DNA of 64,000 nucleotides from CAZUAQ01 sp964618455 (GCA_964618455.1 CAZUAQ010000030.1:8790-72789); one strand, 5' to 3'; positions 34,099 through 45,200 are shown, counted from the stretch's first letter. Made by a program: numbers and translations. Notes: generated by a model not told the origin, from the letters alone.

Positions 34099-35373
34099 TT
34101 ACTCGAGGAGTCCTGCAAGCACGGGCGAGATGAGATCGGCGTCTGGGGGCTCCTCCGGCTTTCGGCGCTGGAGCCGCTTCGGGAAGTCCGACGCGTGCAA
34201 GGGTCTGCCGCGGGAGTGGGCTCCGCCGACGAGGTAGGCGTGACGGATGGCCTGTTCCGTCGCTTCACGTGTGGACTTGTCTTCGCTTTGAAGCAGCGCG
34301 CGGAGGGCCGCGACTCCCTCCTTCGTGCGATGGCAAGCCAACGCGTACAGCACGGAGTGTGGCGTTAGATCGACTTCGCTGAGCGCAATTGCCGCGAGCC
34401 GCTTCGTGTGGCGGTCATCGGGAAACCGCTGCGCCAGGTTCGCGCCTTGTTCCCAGCATGCGCGATTCGAGAGCTCCAGTGACTTCTGGATCAGCGGAAA
34501 CAGCACGAGGCGCGGGACCGCCGGGTTGGCGATCAGGGATTCGTCCATGCCCGAAACGAGGCCGCGTGTCATTCCTGCCTCGTACAGGGCCTGGGCGATC
34601 CTCTGCTTGTCCGGAAGGTAATGCTTCAGGGCCTTGATGTCCCAATGGGTACGCCGATCCGCCGTGTACATCACCTCGATGATGGCCGGCAGCGTCTCCA
34701 TGCGGCGCGTGTACGCCATTCGCCGAATGACGTCCTCGATGCCGGCCTTCTTCTCCGCTTGCAGTCGCGTTTGAAGCTTCTTGATCAACGAGTCAACGTA
34801 GGCAAGCATCTCCATCTCAGAGCGCTTCACGATCTCGATCGTGATGGGGTCGCTGTCGACTCGGATTTGATGCGTACTGAAGGCGTCTCCGTGATAGCTC
34901 CCGCCGACCGTGAACACACCCGGCCCGGTGATGGTCGCCCATTCATGCAGTTCGACGTTCCTGCGGAACGACTTTCCAGGCTTGATTTCCTCGGATGAGC
35001 CGGAGGGCCCGGACCAGCAGGCAAATTGCGGAGGTAGATCTCGCGGAATTCGGAGAGGCACGCCGATCTCTTCCGTCAACTGATATTGCGCCCAGAGTCG
35101 GCAGGGTTGCATCCAGCCATCGTGGATATCCCGGAAGCGATATGCGGAGTCTCCTTCGTTGGTGATGGTGAATTCGATGGGGATCGGATCACCCTGTCGA
35201 ATCACCTCCACCGGGCAGGTGATGGACAGCCTGAGTTGAGGTGGTGGACCTTGAATACGATCAAAGTCGTTGCCGCATACCGCAATCCTCTGCCCTGATG
35301 CGGATTCACAAGCCGCCAGGGTCATCAGGACGACAGAGCGTATGACCTTGTTTGCATGGCGTGCAGTCGTCAT
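34099..35373 (-). CDS. Secreted protein of unknown function, tandem paralog A
   Basis: A 424-residue protein starting at ATG 35373 with GGAGGTG upstream. After a hydrophobic N-terminus with LAACES (possible lipobox) comes an Ig-like domain (RLSITCPVEVIRQGDPIPIEF and TNEGDSAYRF), then a helical repeat region with HEAT-like character (PLIQKSLELSNRACWEQGANLAQRF, RHTKRLAAIAL, EGVAALRALLQSEDKSTREATEQAIRHAY). It is clearly related along its whole length to the next gene upstream at 35615-36904. I do not recognise the family. A scaffold or substrate-binding role on the cell surface is a guess only. Confidence 0.75.
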   Translation of the reverse strand: MTTARHANKVIRSVVLMTLAACESASGQRIAVCGNDFDRIQGPPPQLRLSITCPVEVIRQGDPIPIEFTITNEGDSAYRFRDIHDGWMQPCRLWAQYQLTEEIGVPLRIPRDLPPQFACWSGPSGSSEEIKPGKSFRRNVELHEWATITGPGVFTVGGSYHGDAFSTHQIRVDSDPITIEIVKRSEMEMLAYVDSLIKKLQTRLQAEKKAGIEDVIRRMAYTRRMETLPAIIEVMYTADRRTHWDIKALKHYLPDKQRIAQALYEAGMTRGLVSGMDESLIANPAVPRLVLFPLIQKSLELSNRACWEQGANLAQRFPDDRHTKRLAAIALSEVDLTPHSVLYALACHRTKEGVAALRALLQSEDKSTREATEQAIRHAYLVGGAHSRGRPLHASDFPKRLQRRKPEEPPDADLISPVLAGLLE

Positions 35374-35614
35374 CGCGTATGCACCTCCCCGGGGTGACTC
35401 ATTTGACAGGTAGGGTCCGCAGAACGGTCTTATCTTCTACACCCCAGCAGCCTCAAAGATCCCCGTAATCTTATCTTTTTTCAGGGGCCAGGGGGGGCAA
35501 ATATGTGTATCTGAACTGTAACTTTCTCCGTGATCGGTTCCGTGTGGACCCCTGTGAACTTTCGCAACAATGCAACCGACTCGGCAATGGTCGAGTTCCC
35601 GTGAGGCGTATGAT

Positions 35615-36904
35615 TCACTCGATGAGTCGTGCGGGTGCGGGGGGAGTCGCCGTCGAGTCCTCGAGCTCCTCGGCTTTCTCGCGCTGGAGCCACTTTGGGA
35701 AGTCCGTCGGCTTCATCGCCCGGCCGGGAGAGTTGGCGTGGCGGTAGATGTAAGCGTGACGCACAGCCTGTTCCGCCGTGTCGCGAACCCGCTTGATGTC
35801 GCTGCCGAGGAGCTTCTTGAGCGCTTCGACGCTTTCATCCGTGCGGTGATTGCCCAGTGCGTAGATGACCGGGATCGGCAGGCTCTTCTCGCTCATCGCG
35901 ATCTTCGCGAGTCGCTTCGAGTGGCGATCGTCCGGAAACCGCTGCGCCATTGTTGCGCCCTGCCACCAGCATTGATGGTTGCCGGGTTCGAGCGATTTCT
36001 GGATAAGAGGGAAGAGTACGCGAGGCGCATCCTTTTCATTCGTGATCATCGTCGAGAAGATGCCCTGCGCGAGCCCTCGTTTCATCCCGACTTCGTAGAG
36101 GGACTGGGCAATCAACTTCTTGTCCGGCAGATAGTACTGCAACGCTTCCACCTGCCAGAAAGGGTACCCCTTCGACGCCGGAATCGCATACATCGAGTCG
36201 ATGATGGCCGGAAGTGTTTCCATGCGGTGCGTATACGCCATCCGACAAATCACATCGTCGACATTTCGTTCGTGTTTCAATCGGGACTGGAGCTCCGCGG
36301 TCAATTCCTTGATGTAGACGAGCATCTCTTTTTCGGAGCGGCGTTTCACCGTAATGGTGATGGGTTCACTGGTGCACGTAAGATCGACGACCTTTGCGTC
36401 AGGGCTACGATAGGGATCTCCGTGATAGATCCCTCGCACCGTGTATTCACCGTATCCGTCGAGTCGTGCCCAGCGATGGAGCTCAATCGTCTTGCTGAAG
36501 GACTCACCCGGTTGGAGTTCGCCGTTCCCCGAGATTCCCCCACAGATGCCACCCATGTAATCCGCTCGCACATCACGAATCGGCACTCCGATCGATTCCG
36601 TGAGATTCAGTTCCGCGCGGAGTTCAAACTCACTCATGCGACCACTGCGATCATAATCGCGATCCATGTAGTGATACACAACTTCGCCGATATTGGTGAT
36701 GGTGAATTCAATGGGAATCGGATCGCCCTGAATGATCTCCTGCGTCGGGCAGGCGATTGAGAGCTTGAGTTCAGGAGGAGAATCGCCTTCATTGATGAGA
36801 AGGACATCGCCGAGGTTGTCGTCCCCGCTCGCTGAAGCGATGAACTCCACTGCCATAGCCGTGGCCGTCAACGCGGCGATTTTGCGCCTGCCGAATCCTT
36901 CCAT
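35615..36904 (-). CDS. Secreted protein of unknown function, tandem paralog B
   Basis: A 429-residue paralog of the gene at 34099-35373. The ATG at 36904 is chosen because GGAGGTGA lies just upstream, as in the paralog, and it opens on a signal peptide. Shared blocks include LSIACPTQEIIQGDPIPIEFT, RRMAYT-like RMAYTHRMETLPAII, YYLPDKKLIAQSLYEVGM, PLIQKSLE, AQRFPDDRHSKRLA and AEQAVRHAY. The region from PLIQKSLE to AIRHAY looks like HEAT repeats. The 240 bases between the two genes have no gene. Function is unknown. Confidence 0.75.
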   Translation of the reverse strand: MEGFGRRKIAALTATAMAVEFIASASGDDNLGDVLLINEGDSPPELKLSIACPTQEIIQGDPIPIEFTITNIGEVVYHYMDRDYDRSGRMSEFELRAELNLTESIGVPIRDVRADYMGGICGGISGNGELQPGESFSKTIELHRWARLDGYGEYTVRGIYHGDPYRSPDAKVVDLTCTSEPITITVKRRSEKEMLVYIKELTAELQSRLKHERNVDDVICRMAYTHRMETLPAIIDSMYAIPASKGYPFWQVEALQYYLPDKKLIAQSLYEVGMKRGLAQGIFSTMITNEKDAPRVLFPLIQKSLEPGNHQCWWQGATMAQRFPDDRHSKRLAKIAMSEKSLPIPVIYALGNHRTDESVEALKKLLGSDIKRVRDTAEQAVRHAYIYRHANSPGRAMKPTDFPKWLQREKAEELEDSTATPPAPARLIE

Positions 36905-37064
36905 CGAGTCACCTCCATCCTTGAGGATGGCGAAGAAGTGCGTACCCCGAATCCACGTCTTTCTCTTGGACGCGCCGGCTTCAAAATGGATCCATCCGAA
37001 TTTGAATCCATTTTGAATGAGGGAGATCGCGGGAGGGCATGGAATAGCTAACTTCTTGTGCCGA

Positions 37065-39491
37065 CTAAGGATAGAACAAGTATCGGGTGCGGATGGCTTC
37101 AAATTCATCAAGACGCCTTTCCCAGAGCCGGGCAAGCTGGTCGGGGTCGGAAGTCCGCTTCAGCGCCGCCATCACTTCGTCGTTCATCACCATGCGGCCG
37201 ATCCGGTCGATCTCGAAGGCATCGCCGAAGAGCCGGCGGAGGTGCCAGGCGATGGTGAGCCCCGACCGCGCCGGCTCCAGGACATTGCGATCCGTCACCA
37301 GCACGTACACTCCCTGGCACGCTTCGCCCTTGAACTTGCTGGATTCCGGCGTGAATCGGATCGGGATGAAGCGCAGCCCGGGCAGTGCTTCACCATTCAG
37401 TGCCTCCGCCAGCTTCCGACCGTCGATCCACGGCGCGCCGAAGAACTCGAAGGGCTGATCCGTTCCCCGGCCGACCGACAGGTTCGACGACTCCAGCATA
37501 CCGATGGCAGGGTAGATCGCCGCCTGCGTCAGGTTGCGCATGTTGGGCGACGGATTGGTCCACATCAGTCCCGTTTCGTCCCACCACATCGCCCGCCGCC
37601 AGCCTTCCAGCTTGACTACCGTCAGCTTGCAGCCGATGCCATGATGCGTGTTGAACATCTCTGCCAGTTCTCCCACCGTCATCCCGTGCACCAGCGGCAA
37701 CCGGCGGAACGAGGTGAACCCGAGGTACTTCTCGTCCGAGATCGGCCCGTCCGTCGCCAGTCCGCGAATCGGATTCGGCCGGTCCAGCACCACGACCTCG
37801 ATGTCCCGCTTGACCGCCTCCTCCATGGCGTTGCCCATGGTCGAAATGTAGGTGTAGAACCGCGTACCGATGTCCTGGATATCGAAAACGATCGCGTCGA
37901 TGCCCTCGAGCATCTCGGGCGTGGGGCGGCGCGTCTTGCCATAGAGGCTGAAGACCTTCAACCCGGTCTTCGGATCAACGGTATCGCCGACGTGCTCATC
38001 GAGGACGCCGTACAGACCATGTTCGGGGGAGAGCAGGCGGACCACCTCGACATTCGGCGCATTCACCAGCAGATCGACCAGATGATTCCCGTCCCGATCG
38101 AGGCCGGTATGGTTGGTGATGACCGCCACTTTCTTGCCGTCCAACACGCGAAAGCCGTCGCGCTGGAGCACATCGATTCCACAGAGCACATCGGCGGGCA
38201 ACTTCGCCGGCGCTTCCTGGCCGGCGGCTCCTCCCGAGGCCTGCACCATCGTCCCGTGCAGCGGATCCTGCGTGACGATGGGCGAGGCCTGCTCGCCCGG
38301 CAGGGGGCGGATGGCGGAGGCCACCACCGTCACCACGCGCCGCCGCAGATCGATCACACTTCCCTTGCCGTTCGGATGGACTCGGTTGGTCAGAAGGAGT
38401 ACGAACGTCTCGTGCTGCGGATCGAACCACATCAACGTCCCCGTGAATCCCGTGTGGCCGAAGGTCACACCCGGCTGGAAGAGGTTGCCCCGTGCCGAGG
38501 AGAAGGTCGACCCGACGCCGAAGCCGTATCCGCGACAGCCGCCGCCACTCTCCAGGCAGCGTGGTCGCGTCATCTCGCGCACGGTCAATTCCGAGAGCAC
38601 GCGTTGCCCGTCAAGCTCGCCCCCGTTGAGAATCATGCGGCACCATCGGGCCATGTCGTCGGCGGTGCTGAAGAGTCCGGCATGTCCCGCCACGCCCCCC
38701 AGCAGGTAGGCCCGCGGATCATGCACCTCGCCGATCATCCAACGCCCTTCGCGCTGCTCGGTAGGGGCGCACCGCGCGTGTACCTCCGCGGGCGGATTGT
38801 AAAACGTATCCCGCATGCCCAACGGCTCGAAGATTTCCTCACGTGCAAACTGGTTCAGCGGGCGGCCGTCGATGACACGTACCAGCTCGCCCAGCATGAT
38901 GTAGCCGACATCGGTATAGCGGAAGTCGGTGCCCGGCGAATAAATCAGCTTGAGATTGTGAATGTTCTCGATCGCCTGTGCCGGCCCGTCGCGATAGTCC
39001 GCCAGCGGATTGTCGGGGATGAATCCCGCGCGATGCAGCAGCAACTGCTCGACCGTGATCTTTTCCTTGCCGCGGTTGCCGAAGGCGGGAATGTATTTCG
39101 CCACCTTGTCCGTGAGGTTCAACTGGCCACGCTCCACCAGGATCATGATGGATGTCGCACAGCCCACCACCTTCGAGATCGAGGCCATGTCGAAGATCGT
39201 GTCCGTCGTCATTGGCGTTGCCGTCGGCTGCACCGCGCGTTGTCCGAACGCCTTGCGGTAGACGGTGTCCTCCCCGCGTCCGACCAGCAGCACGGCGCCC
39301 GGGATAGCGCCTTCCTCGATGCTTCGATCGATCTGCTCTTCCGCCCAGACCATCCTGTCGATATCGAATCCACCTCGTGGCGTCGCTACGTCAGCCGAGC
39401 GGCATCCGGAAAGGCTTGCGAGAGAAAGCAGCACGAGAGTGAGGGGAGAGAGAATGAGCGGTCGGCCAGTGGCGTTGTTGTTCAGGTTCAT
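37065..39491 (-). CDS. Lipoprotein fusion of beta-lactamase-fold hydrolase (AmiE-like) and DUF1343 (NamZ-like)
   Basis: An 808-residue lipoprotein: lipobox LSGC with Cys30. Residues about 45-400 are a serine beta-lactamase/penicillin-binding fold with Ser104-x-x-Lys107 (SISK) and the conserved HTGFTG near 360. From about 430 to the end is DUF1343, the NamZ family of exo-beta-N-acetylmuramidases (GH171), with GIDVL, ITNHTG, SPEHGL and SVGRGTDQPF. In Bacillus the separate genes amiE (beta-lactamase fold, MurNAc-peptide amidase) and namZ are neighbours in one peptidoglycan-recycling cluster, so this looks like both activities in one polypeptide. The enzyme identities are by family; activity is inferred. 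Confidence 0.88.
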   Translation of the reverse strand: MNLNNNATGRPLILSPLTLVLLSLASLSGCRSADVATPRGGFDIDRMVWAEEQIDRSIEEGAIPGAVLLVGRGEDTVYRKAFGQRAVQPTATPMTTDTIFDMASISKVVGCATSIMILVERGQLNLTDKVAKYIPAFGNRGKEKITVEQLLLHRAGFIPDNPLADYRDGPAQAIENIHNLKLIYSPGTDFRYTDVGYIMLGELVRVIDGRPLNQFAREEIFEPLGMRDTFYNPPAEVHARCAPTEQREGRWMIGEVHDPRAYLLGGVAGHAGLFSTADDMARWCRMILNGGELDGQRVLSELTVREMTRPRCLESGGGCRGYGFGVGSTFSSARGNLFQPGVTFGHTGFTGTLMWFDPQHETFVLLLTNRVHPNGKGSVIDLRRRVVTVVASAIRPLPGEQASPIVTQDPLHGTMVQASGGAAGQEAPAKLPADVLCGIDVLQRDGFRVLDGKKVAVITNHTGLDRDGNHLVDLLVNAPNVEVVRLLSPEHGLYGVLDEHVGDTVDPKTGLKVFSLYGKTRRPTPEMLEGIDAIVFDIQDIGTRFYTYISTMGNAMEEAVKRDIEVVVLDRPNPIRGLATDGPISDEKYLGFTSFRRLPLVHGMTVGELAEMFNTHHGIGCKLTVVKLEGWRRAMWWDETGLMWTNPSPNMRNLTQAAIYPAIGMLESSNLSVGRGTDQPFEFFGAPWIDGRKLAEALNGEALPGLRFIPIRFTPESSKFKGEACQGVYVLVTDRNVLEPARSGLTIAWHLRRLFGDAFEIDRIGRMVMNDEVMAALKRTSDPDQLARLWERRLDEFEAIRTRYLFYP

Positions 39492-39635
39492 GTCGTGTCA
39501 TCCTGTGGAAGGGGCTGCGACGGTCCTGGATATCCATCCAAGATGGATCGGATTCTAAATCGAGATGAGGCGCATGACTATGCCCCGGCGTGATGAGCGG
39601 TTGCGGGCATATACGGCATGAAGGGAGTTGCGTGA

Positions 39636-40373
39636 TCAGAGTTTGCTCGCCGCCGGGCGGTCAAGCAGCCATGTCAGCGAGCCCTGAGCCGGTTTCACAT
39701 GCGTGGCAGGGAGGTCAGGGTCGGCCTCCTTCAGGATGCGTGAAACGATCGCTGACTTGCGTTCGCCACTGACGAGGAAGACGACGCTGCGGGCGTGATT
39801 GAGGATCGGGTACGTGAGCGTCAATCGCGTGGTCTCGAGTTGGGGCACCTCATTGGCCACGACATACCGCCGGGTTTCCTCCAGCGCCGCCGTACCAGGA
39901 AAGAGTGAGGCGGTGTGCCCGTCAATGCCGATCCCAAGAAAAATCAGGTCGAACTGCGGCGTCCCGTCCACGTGCGGAAGCAGCCGATGAAGATTTCCTG
40001 CGTAAAGCTTCGCCGCCTCGTCCAGGTCTTCCGTCTGCGTCGGCATGGGGTGGTGGTTCACCGTGGGCACGTCGAGCGGATCCAACAGGGCCCGCGAGGC
40101 CATGCCCCAGTTCGAGTCGGCATGCTCGGTCGGGACCGGACGTTCATCGCCCATGTAGAAGTGGATGTGGCTCCATCGCACCGAGTCACGTCGGGAAGAC
40201 TGCACCAGCGCGTCGTAGACTGCCTCGGGCGTACTTCCACCGGACAGGGCGACGTGCAGTGTGTCGCGGGACGCGAATGCGCGCTGCGACCACTCCTCAA
40301 AGAACCGCGCTGCCTCCTCGGCGAATGAAGCGAAGATGCGAACATCAGGATGGGGAGGCGAGGGGGTATTCAT
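39636..40373 (-). CDS. pgl: 6-phosphogluconolactonase
   Basis: A 245-residue hydrolase of 6-phosphogluconolactone in the oxidative pentose phosphate pathway. Signatures are ALSGGSTP near 44-51, HFYMGDERPVP with the flanking Trp-rich loop, and GIGIDGHTASLFPG. The gene follows zwf by 58 bases on the same strand, making a natural two-enzyme operon. The start ATG lacks a strong ribosome site; a small ATCTC-GAAG-GAGAT hairpin lies between the genes. Confidence 0.95.
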   Translation of the reverse strand: MNTPSPPHPDVRIFASFAEEAARFFEEWSQRAFASRDTLHVALSGGSTPEAVYDALVQSSRRDSVRWSHIHFYMGDERPVPTEHADSNWGMASRALLDPLDVPTVNHHPMPTQTEDLDEAAKLYAGNLHRLLPHVDGTPQFDLIFLGIGIDGHTASLFPGTAALEETRRYVVANEVPQLETTRLTLTYPILNHARSVVFLVSGERKSAIVSRILKEADPDLPATHVKPAQGSLTWLLDRPAASKL

Positions 40374-40431
40374 TACAATTCGTCATCATCTCGAAGGAGA
40401 TCTTCTTGCGTATGTCCGTCGAATCAAAGCT

Positions 40432-42012
40432 CTACGCGTTACGCCAGCTTCCGTGACATCCCTGAAGCAGCGCATTCGCTTCACGCGGTCCCCACTCGCC
40501 CGCGGCGTAGGTGTGCAGTGGGGGCGCATTCCCGCCCGACCACGCCTTCAGGATCGGGTCCACGAACCGCCACGCCGCCTCGACCTCGTCCTCGCGCATG
40601 AACAGCGTCGAGTCGCCGCGCATCGCATCGAGCAGTAAACGCTCGTACGCCTCCGGCATGGCGATGCTGAACGTCTCATTGAACACGAAGTCCATGTCCA
40701 CGGCGTGCGTCTGCATCAGCATGCCGGGGCGCTTGGCGGAGAATGTCAGATTCACACCCTCGTTGGGCTGCACCCGAAAGACGAGCATGTTCGGCTTGGC
40801 CTGCGTCAGGTCGCAGACGTCGCCGATGCACTCGACGTTCGTAAAATAGTGCATGGGCGGCTGCTTGAACTGCACGGCGATCTCGGTCGTCCTTCGCGGC
40901 ATGCGTTTGCCGGTCCGCAGTACAAACGGCACGCCCGACCACCGCCAGGAATCGATACCGAGGCGTAAGGCGACGAACGTCTCCGTGCTCGACTGCGAAT
41001 CGACCCCTTCCTCCTCGCGGTAACCGGGGACCGCCTCGCCGCCGATCTTCCCTGCCGCGTATTGGCCGCGCACCACGTCATCGGCGATCTCCTCCACGCG
41101 GTAGGGGCGGAGCGAGTTGAGGATCTTGACCTTCTCGTCACGGATGGCCTTGGGTGTCAGAAACGCCGGCGGCTCCATCGTCACCAGTGTCAGCAACTGC
41201 AGCAGATGATTCTGCATTACGTCGCGCAGTGCGCCGACGGTGTCATAAAAGGGCCCGCGCCGTCCCTCCATGCCGACGGTCTCGGCCATGGTAATCTGCA
41301 CGTGATCCACGTACTTGTTGTTGAACAGCGGATCGAAGATCGCGTTGCCGAAGCGCAACGCCATGATGTTCTGCACCGTATCCTTACCGAGGTAGTGATC
41401 GATCCGCAGTGTCTGATCTTCGCTGAGTACGTTGCGGATGCGGGTATTGAGTTCCTTCGCGGATTCAAGGTCGTGGCCGAAGGGCTTCTCGATGATCACG
41501 CGCGAGCACTGCGCATCGCATACATCACGTACCAGCCCCGCCGAAGTCATGCCGTTGAGGATCGTATCGAAGAAACCGGGATCGACCGCCAGGTAGAACA
41601 ACCGTTCGCCGGGGGCGTTGCGCGACTGCTCCTCGCGCTCGATCGCCTCGCGCAGCCCGTCGTAACCGCTTATGTCATCGAACTGCAAGGCGTGGTACTT
41701 CAGGCGCGACGCGAAGGTATCCCACGCCGCGTCGCTTCGCGGCTGGGCCCGGGAGAACTTCTCGATGGCCTTTTCCATCGCCTCACGAAAACCATCATTG
41801 CCGATCTGCCGCCGCGCCACGCCGAGGATCGTGTAGCGGTCGGTCAGGAATCCCGCCCGATGCAGGTTGAAGAGCGCCGGAACCAGCTTCCGCGCGGTCA
41901 GGTCGCCCGTCGCGCCGAAGATGACCAGTGTGACCGGTCGATCCACGCGCAGGGACGTCGCATCCGGAGAAGCAGTGTCTTCAATGACTCGGATATCGGG
42001 CTCGGGCATCAT
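40432..42012 (-). CDS. zwf: Glucose-6-phosphate 1-dehydrogenase
   Basis: A 526-residue NADP-dependent enzyme that commits glucose 6-phosphate to the oxidative pentose phosphate pathway. The nucleotide motif GATGDLTARKL begins at residue 33 and the active-site peptide RIDHYLGKD lies near residue 200. Length is standard with an N-terminal extension of about 20 residues. Either ATG of the initial pair (42012 or 42009) may be used. pgl follows 58 bases downstream; gnd is not in the window. Confidence 0.96.
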   Translation of the reverse strand: MMPEPDIRVIEDTASPDATSLRVDRPVTLVIFGATGDLTARKLVPALFNLHRAGFLTDRYTILGVARRQIGNDGFREAMEKAIEKFSRAQPRSDAAWDTFASRLKYHALQFDDISGYDGLREAIEREEQSRNAPGERLFYLAVDPGFFDTILNGMTSAGLVRDVCDAQCSRVIIEKPFGHDLESAKELNTRIRNVLSEDQTLRIDHYLGKDTVQNIMALRFGNAIFDPLFNNKYVDHVQITMAETVGMEGRRGPFYDTVGALRDVMQNHLLQLLTLVTMEPPAFLTPKAIRDEKVKILNSLRPYRVEEIADDVVRGQYAAGKIGGEAVPGYREEEGVDSQSSTETFVALRLGIDSWRWSGVPFVLRTGKRMPRRTTEIAVQFKQPPMHYFTNVECIGDVCDLTQAKPNMLVFRVQPNEGVNLTFSAKRPGMLMQTHAVDMDFVFNETFSIAMPEAYERLLLDAMRGDSTLFMREDEVEAAWRFVDPILKAWSGGNAPPLHTYAAGEWGPREANALLQGCHGSWRNA

Positions 42013-42156
42013 GTCTCATCCACATGGGGGACGAATCTCATCCTTAAGGGGCAGCTCATTGAAGTCCCATTTAAGAAACTTACACAAGCTTAGTCGAACC
42101 TCACGTTTCGGACCACGGCAGGTGATTCAACGCACCACGAATAAGCAGGATTCTCA

Positions 42157-42184
42157 TTGCATCCCGATAAAACTTGAGTATAAG
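42157..42184 (+). promoter_or_regulatory. Candidate promoter of the multiheme cytochrome gene
   Basis: TTGCAT (42157-42162), 16 bases, TATAAG (42179-42184), in an AT-rich patch about 90 bases before the ATG at 42276. Confidence 0.4.
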
Positions 42185-42275
42185 ATAGATTGAGAGACAT
42201 AAGGTTTTTCAGGTCAGAGTCGCTTTCATTCCAGATCAGCAAGTCCCCCGCATTCCCGGCGGAAAGGAATCCATC

Positions 42276-45200
42276 ATGTCCCGCACCTCTATTCACTCAA
42301 CGACGTCAACGTACCCGACCCATCGCCCCCTGCTGCAGGCCGTCGCTATCGTTGCCTTGTCATTGTTCGTGCTGCCGCAGGAACTCTCGGCCCGACCAAA
42401 CATCCGTCAGGGTTTCTTTGACGCCTTCCCCTCGGCGGTAGGCACACAGTTGGACACACTTCCCAACAACACGGGCCACTGCGGCGTATGCCACTACGAT
42501 TTCAACGGTGGCGGAACTAAGAATCCCTATGGCGACCTGATCGCCGGCGTGATCGGCAACTACCCCAACACCGATGCCGGGCGACGTGATGCCGTGCTCT
42601 CGATATCGGATCAGGATGCCGACGGCGACTCCTTCATCTCAACCGTCGAAGTGACCGAGACCGTGCTCTATTCCAATACGCCCACTTTCCCCGGCCTGAC
42701 CCCGGGTAATGTCGGCAGCGTCTCGAATATCCCCGTCTCGGAAATCCAGGATTACCTCGTACCCGTCCAGGGAGGTGACATCACGCCCCCCAGTGTCACC
42801 GTGATCGCGCCGAACGGCTCGGAAGTGCTGACCGCCAATACGTCGACGACCGTGCAGTGGACGGCGACGGATACCGAAAGCGGTGTGGCTGCCATCGATC
42901 TTTACGTCTCGCTCGATAACGGCGCCACATTCGATATCGTCAACGAAAACGTGCCTCAAACCGGCAGCTACACCTGGTTCCCGGCCAACCGCCCGACCAC
43001 GACCGCCATCTTTCGCGTCGTCGCGCTCGACAATGCCCTGAACATCGGCATGGACGACAGCGATGCGGTGTTCGAGATCGCCTCCCCTCCCGGCGGCGCG
43101 GTGCCGAGCACACTTCGTGACTTCGACATGCCCGGCAGCCAGCCCTTCGAATCGGGCGTGCTGAATCCGCCATCGGATTGCGCCCAGTGCCACGGCAACT
43201 ACGACCCGACCGTCGAGCCCTTCTACAACTGGAAGGGCAGCATGATGGCCCACGCGTCCATCGACCCGCTCTTCGAGGCATCGCTGGCCATCGCCAACCA
43301 GGATGCGCCCGATTCCGGCGACCTCTGTCTGCGTTGCCATATCTCGCGCGGCTGGCACCAGGGGCGATCGGTCCCCACCAGCGGTACCCAGATGCTCGAT
43401 GCGGATCTCATCGGCGTCGCTTGCGACCTCTGTCATCGCATGGTCGATCCCAACTACGTGCCGGAGAATCCCATCGAGGACCAGGCCATCCTGGCGGCCC
43501 TGAGCTTCCCGGGCACTGAATACGGCAACGGCATGGTGGTGATCGATCCGACCGGCGCCCGGCGAGGTCCCTTTGTCGACGCCACCAGCGGTCATCCCAT
43601 TCTCGTCTCGCCCTTCCACCAGGAGGCCGCCATCTGCGGGACCTGTCACGATGTCAGCAATCCCGCCTTCGAGCGCGACGAATTCGGCAACTATCTTCCC
43701 AACGCTTTCGATGCCCCGGCCACCGATTTCTCGCCCCACAATCTCGGCCCGGTCGAACGCACGTACAGCGAGTGGCTCCACAGCGCGTACAACTCGCCCC
43801 AGGGCGTCTACGCGCCGGAGTTCGGCGGCAACAAGTCGCACGTCTCCACCTGCCAGGATTGCCACATGCGCGACGTGACCGGCCAGGGCTGCAACCTCTC
43901 GCCGCCGATACGTGACGACCTGCCCCTGCATGACATGACCGGGGGCAGCACGTGGCTGCCCGGCCTGCTCAGCAGTCTTCATCCCGACAAGGTGGATCCG
44001 GCCGCCATCGCCTCGGGCATCGAGCGCGCCCGGTACATGCTGCAGAATGCGGCGGAACTCGAAGCCGTGCAGCAGGGCTCGACGCTGCGCGTCAAAGTCA
44101 CGAACAACACCGGCCACAAGCTGCCCACCGGGTACCCGGAGGGGCGGCGCATGTGGCTGAACGTCGAATTCTACGATGCCGGGAACAACAAGCTGTCCGA
44201 GTCGGGACATTACGATTCGAGTACCGGCCATCTGACGCATGATGCCGAGGTGAAGATCTACGAGATCGAGCCGGCCACCAAGGGCATTCCCGGGTTCGAC
44301 GACGGTACGCTGTTCCACTTCGTGCTGAACAACGATGTCATCAAGGACAACCGCATTCCTCCGCGCGGTTTCACTAACGCCTCTTACGACGCGTTCGGCG
44401 GCGCGCCGGTGGGGCACACGTACGAGGACGGCCAGTACTGGGATTATACGTACTACACGATTCCTCCCGGCACGGCTTCGGTCGAGGTCGAGTTGTATTA
44501 CCAGAGCACGAGCAAGGAATTCATCGAGTTCCTCCAGGCGAACAACATGACCAATAACGCCGGCCAGATCATGTACGACCTGTGGAACAACAACGGCAAG
44601 TGCCCGCCGGAAGAGATGGCCGGACTGACGATCCCCGTCGACTGTGCGGATATCGGTGATTTCAATCGTGACTGCTACGTGACCGCCGCCGACTTCGATC
44701 TCTTCGATGCCTGCCGGTCCGGGCCGATGCTTGCCCACGACCCCGGCTGCGAGGATTACGATCTGGATCTCGACGGTGACGTGGATCAGACGGACTACGG
44801 CCTGTTCCAGCCGCACTACACGATCACCCCCGATTGCTTCGTGGACAGCGATTGCGATGACGGCCTTTACTGCAACGGCGTCGAGACCTGCAACGCCGGT
44901 GTCTGCGAGGCGGGCACCCCGGTGGACTGCTCCAGCGCGGGCGATCAATGCAACACCGGCACCTGTGACGAGACCGGGGATACCTGCATCGCGGTCCCGG
45001 TGTCGGACGGCACGGCCTGTGACGACGGCGACGCCTGCGCGGGGGACACCTGCCAGGCGGGCGTCTGCGAGCCCAATGTGTGTGAATCCCCCTTCACACT
45101 GCTGTCCAACGGCGTGATCGAGAACCAGACCGGTAACGACTACTACACCGGCAGCCCGTTCGGCTCGTTGCCGATGGACGATCTGCGGACAACCGCCGAG

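Noticed and set aside
37017..39593. Plus-strand open frame of 858 codons
   Set aside because: Antisense to the AmiE-NamZ-like fusion, which has clear domains; the opposite frame is Arg/His-rich and resembles no protein.
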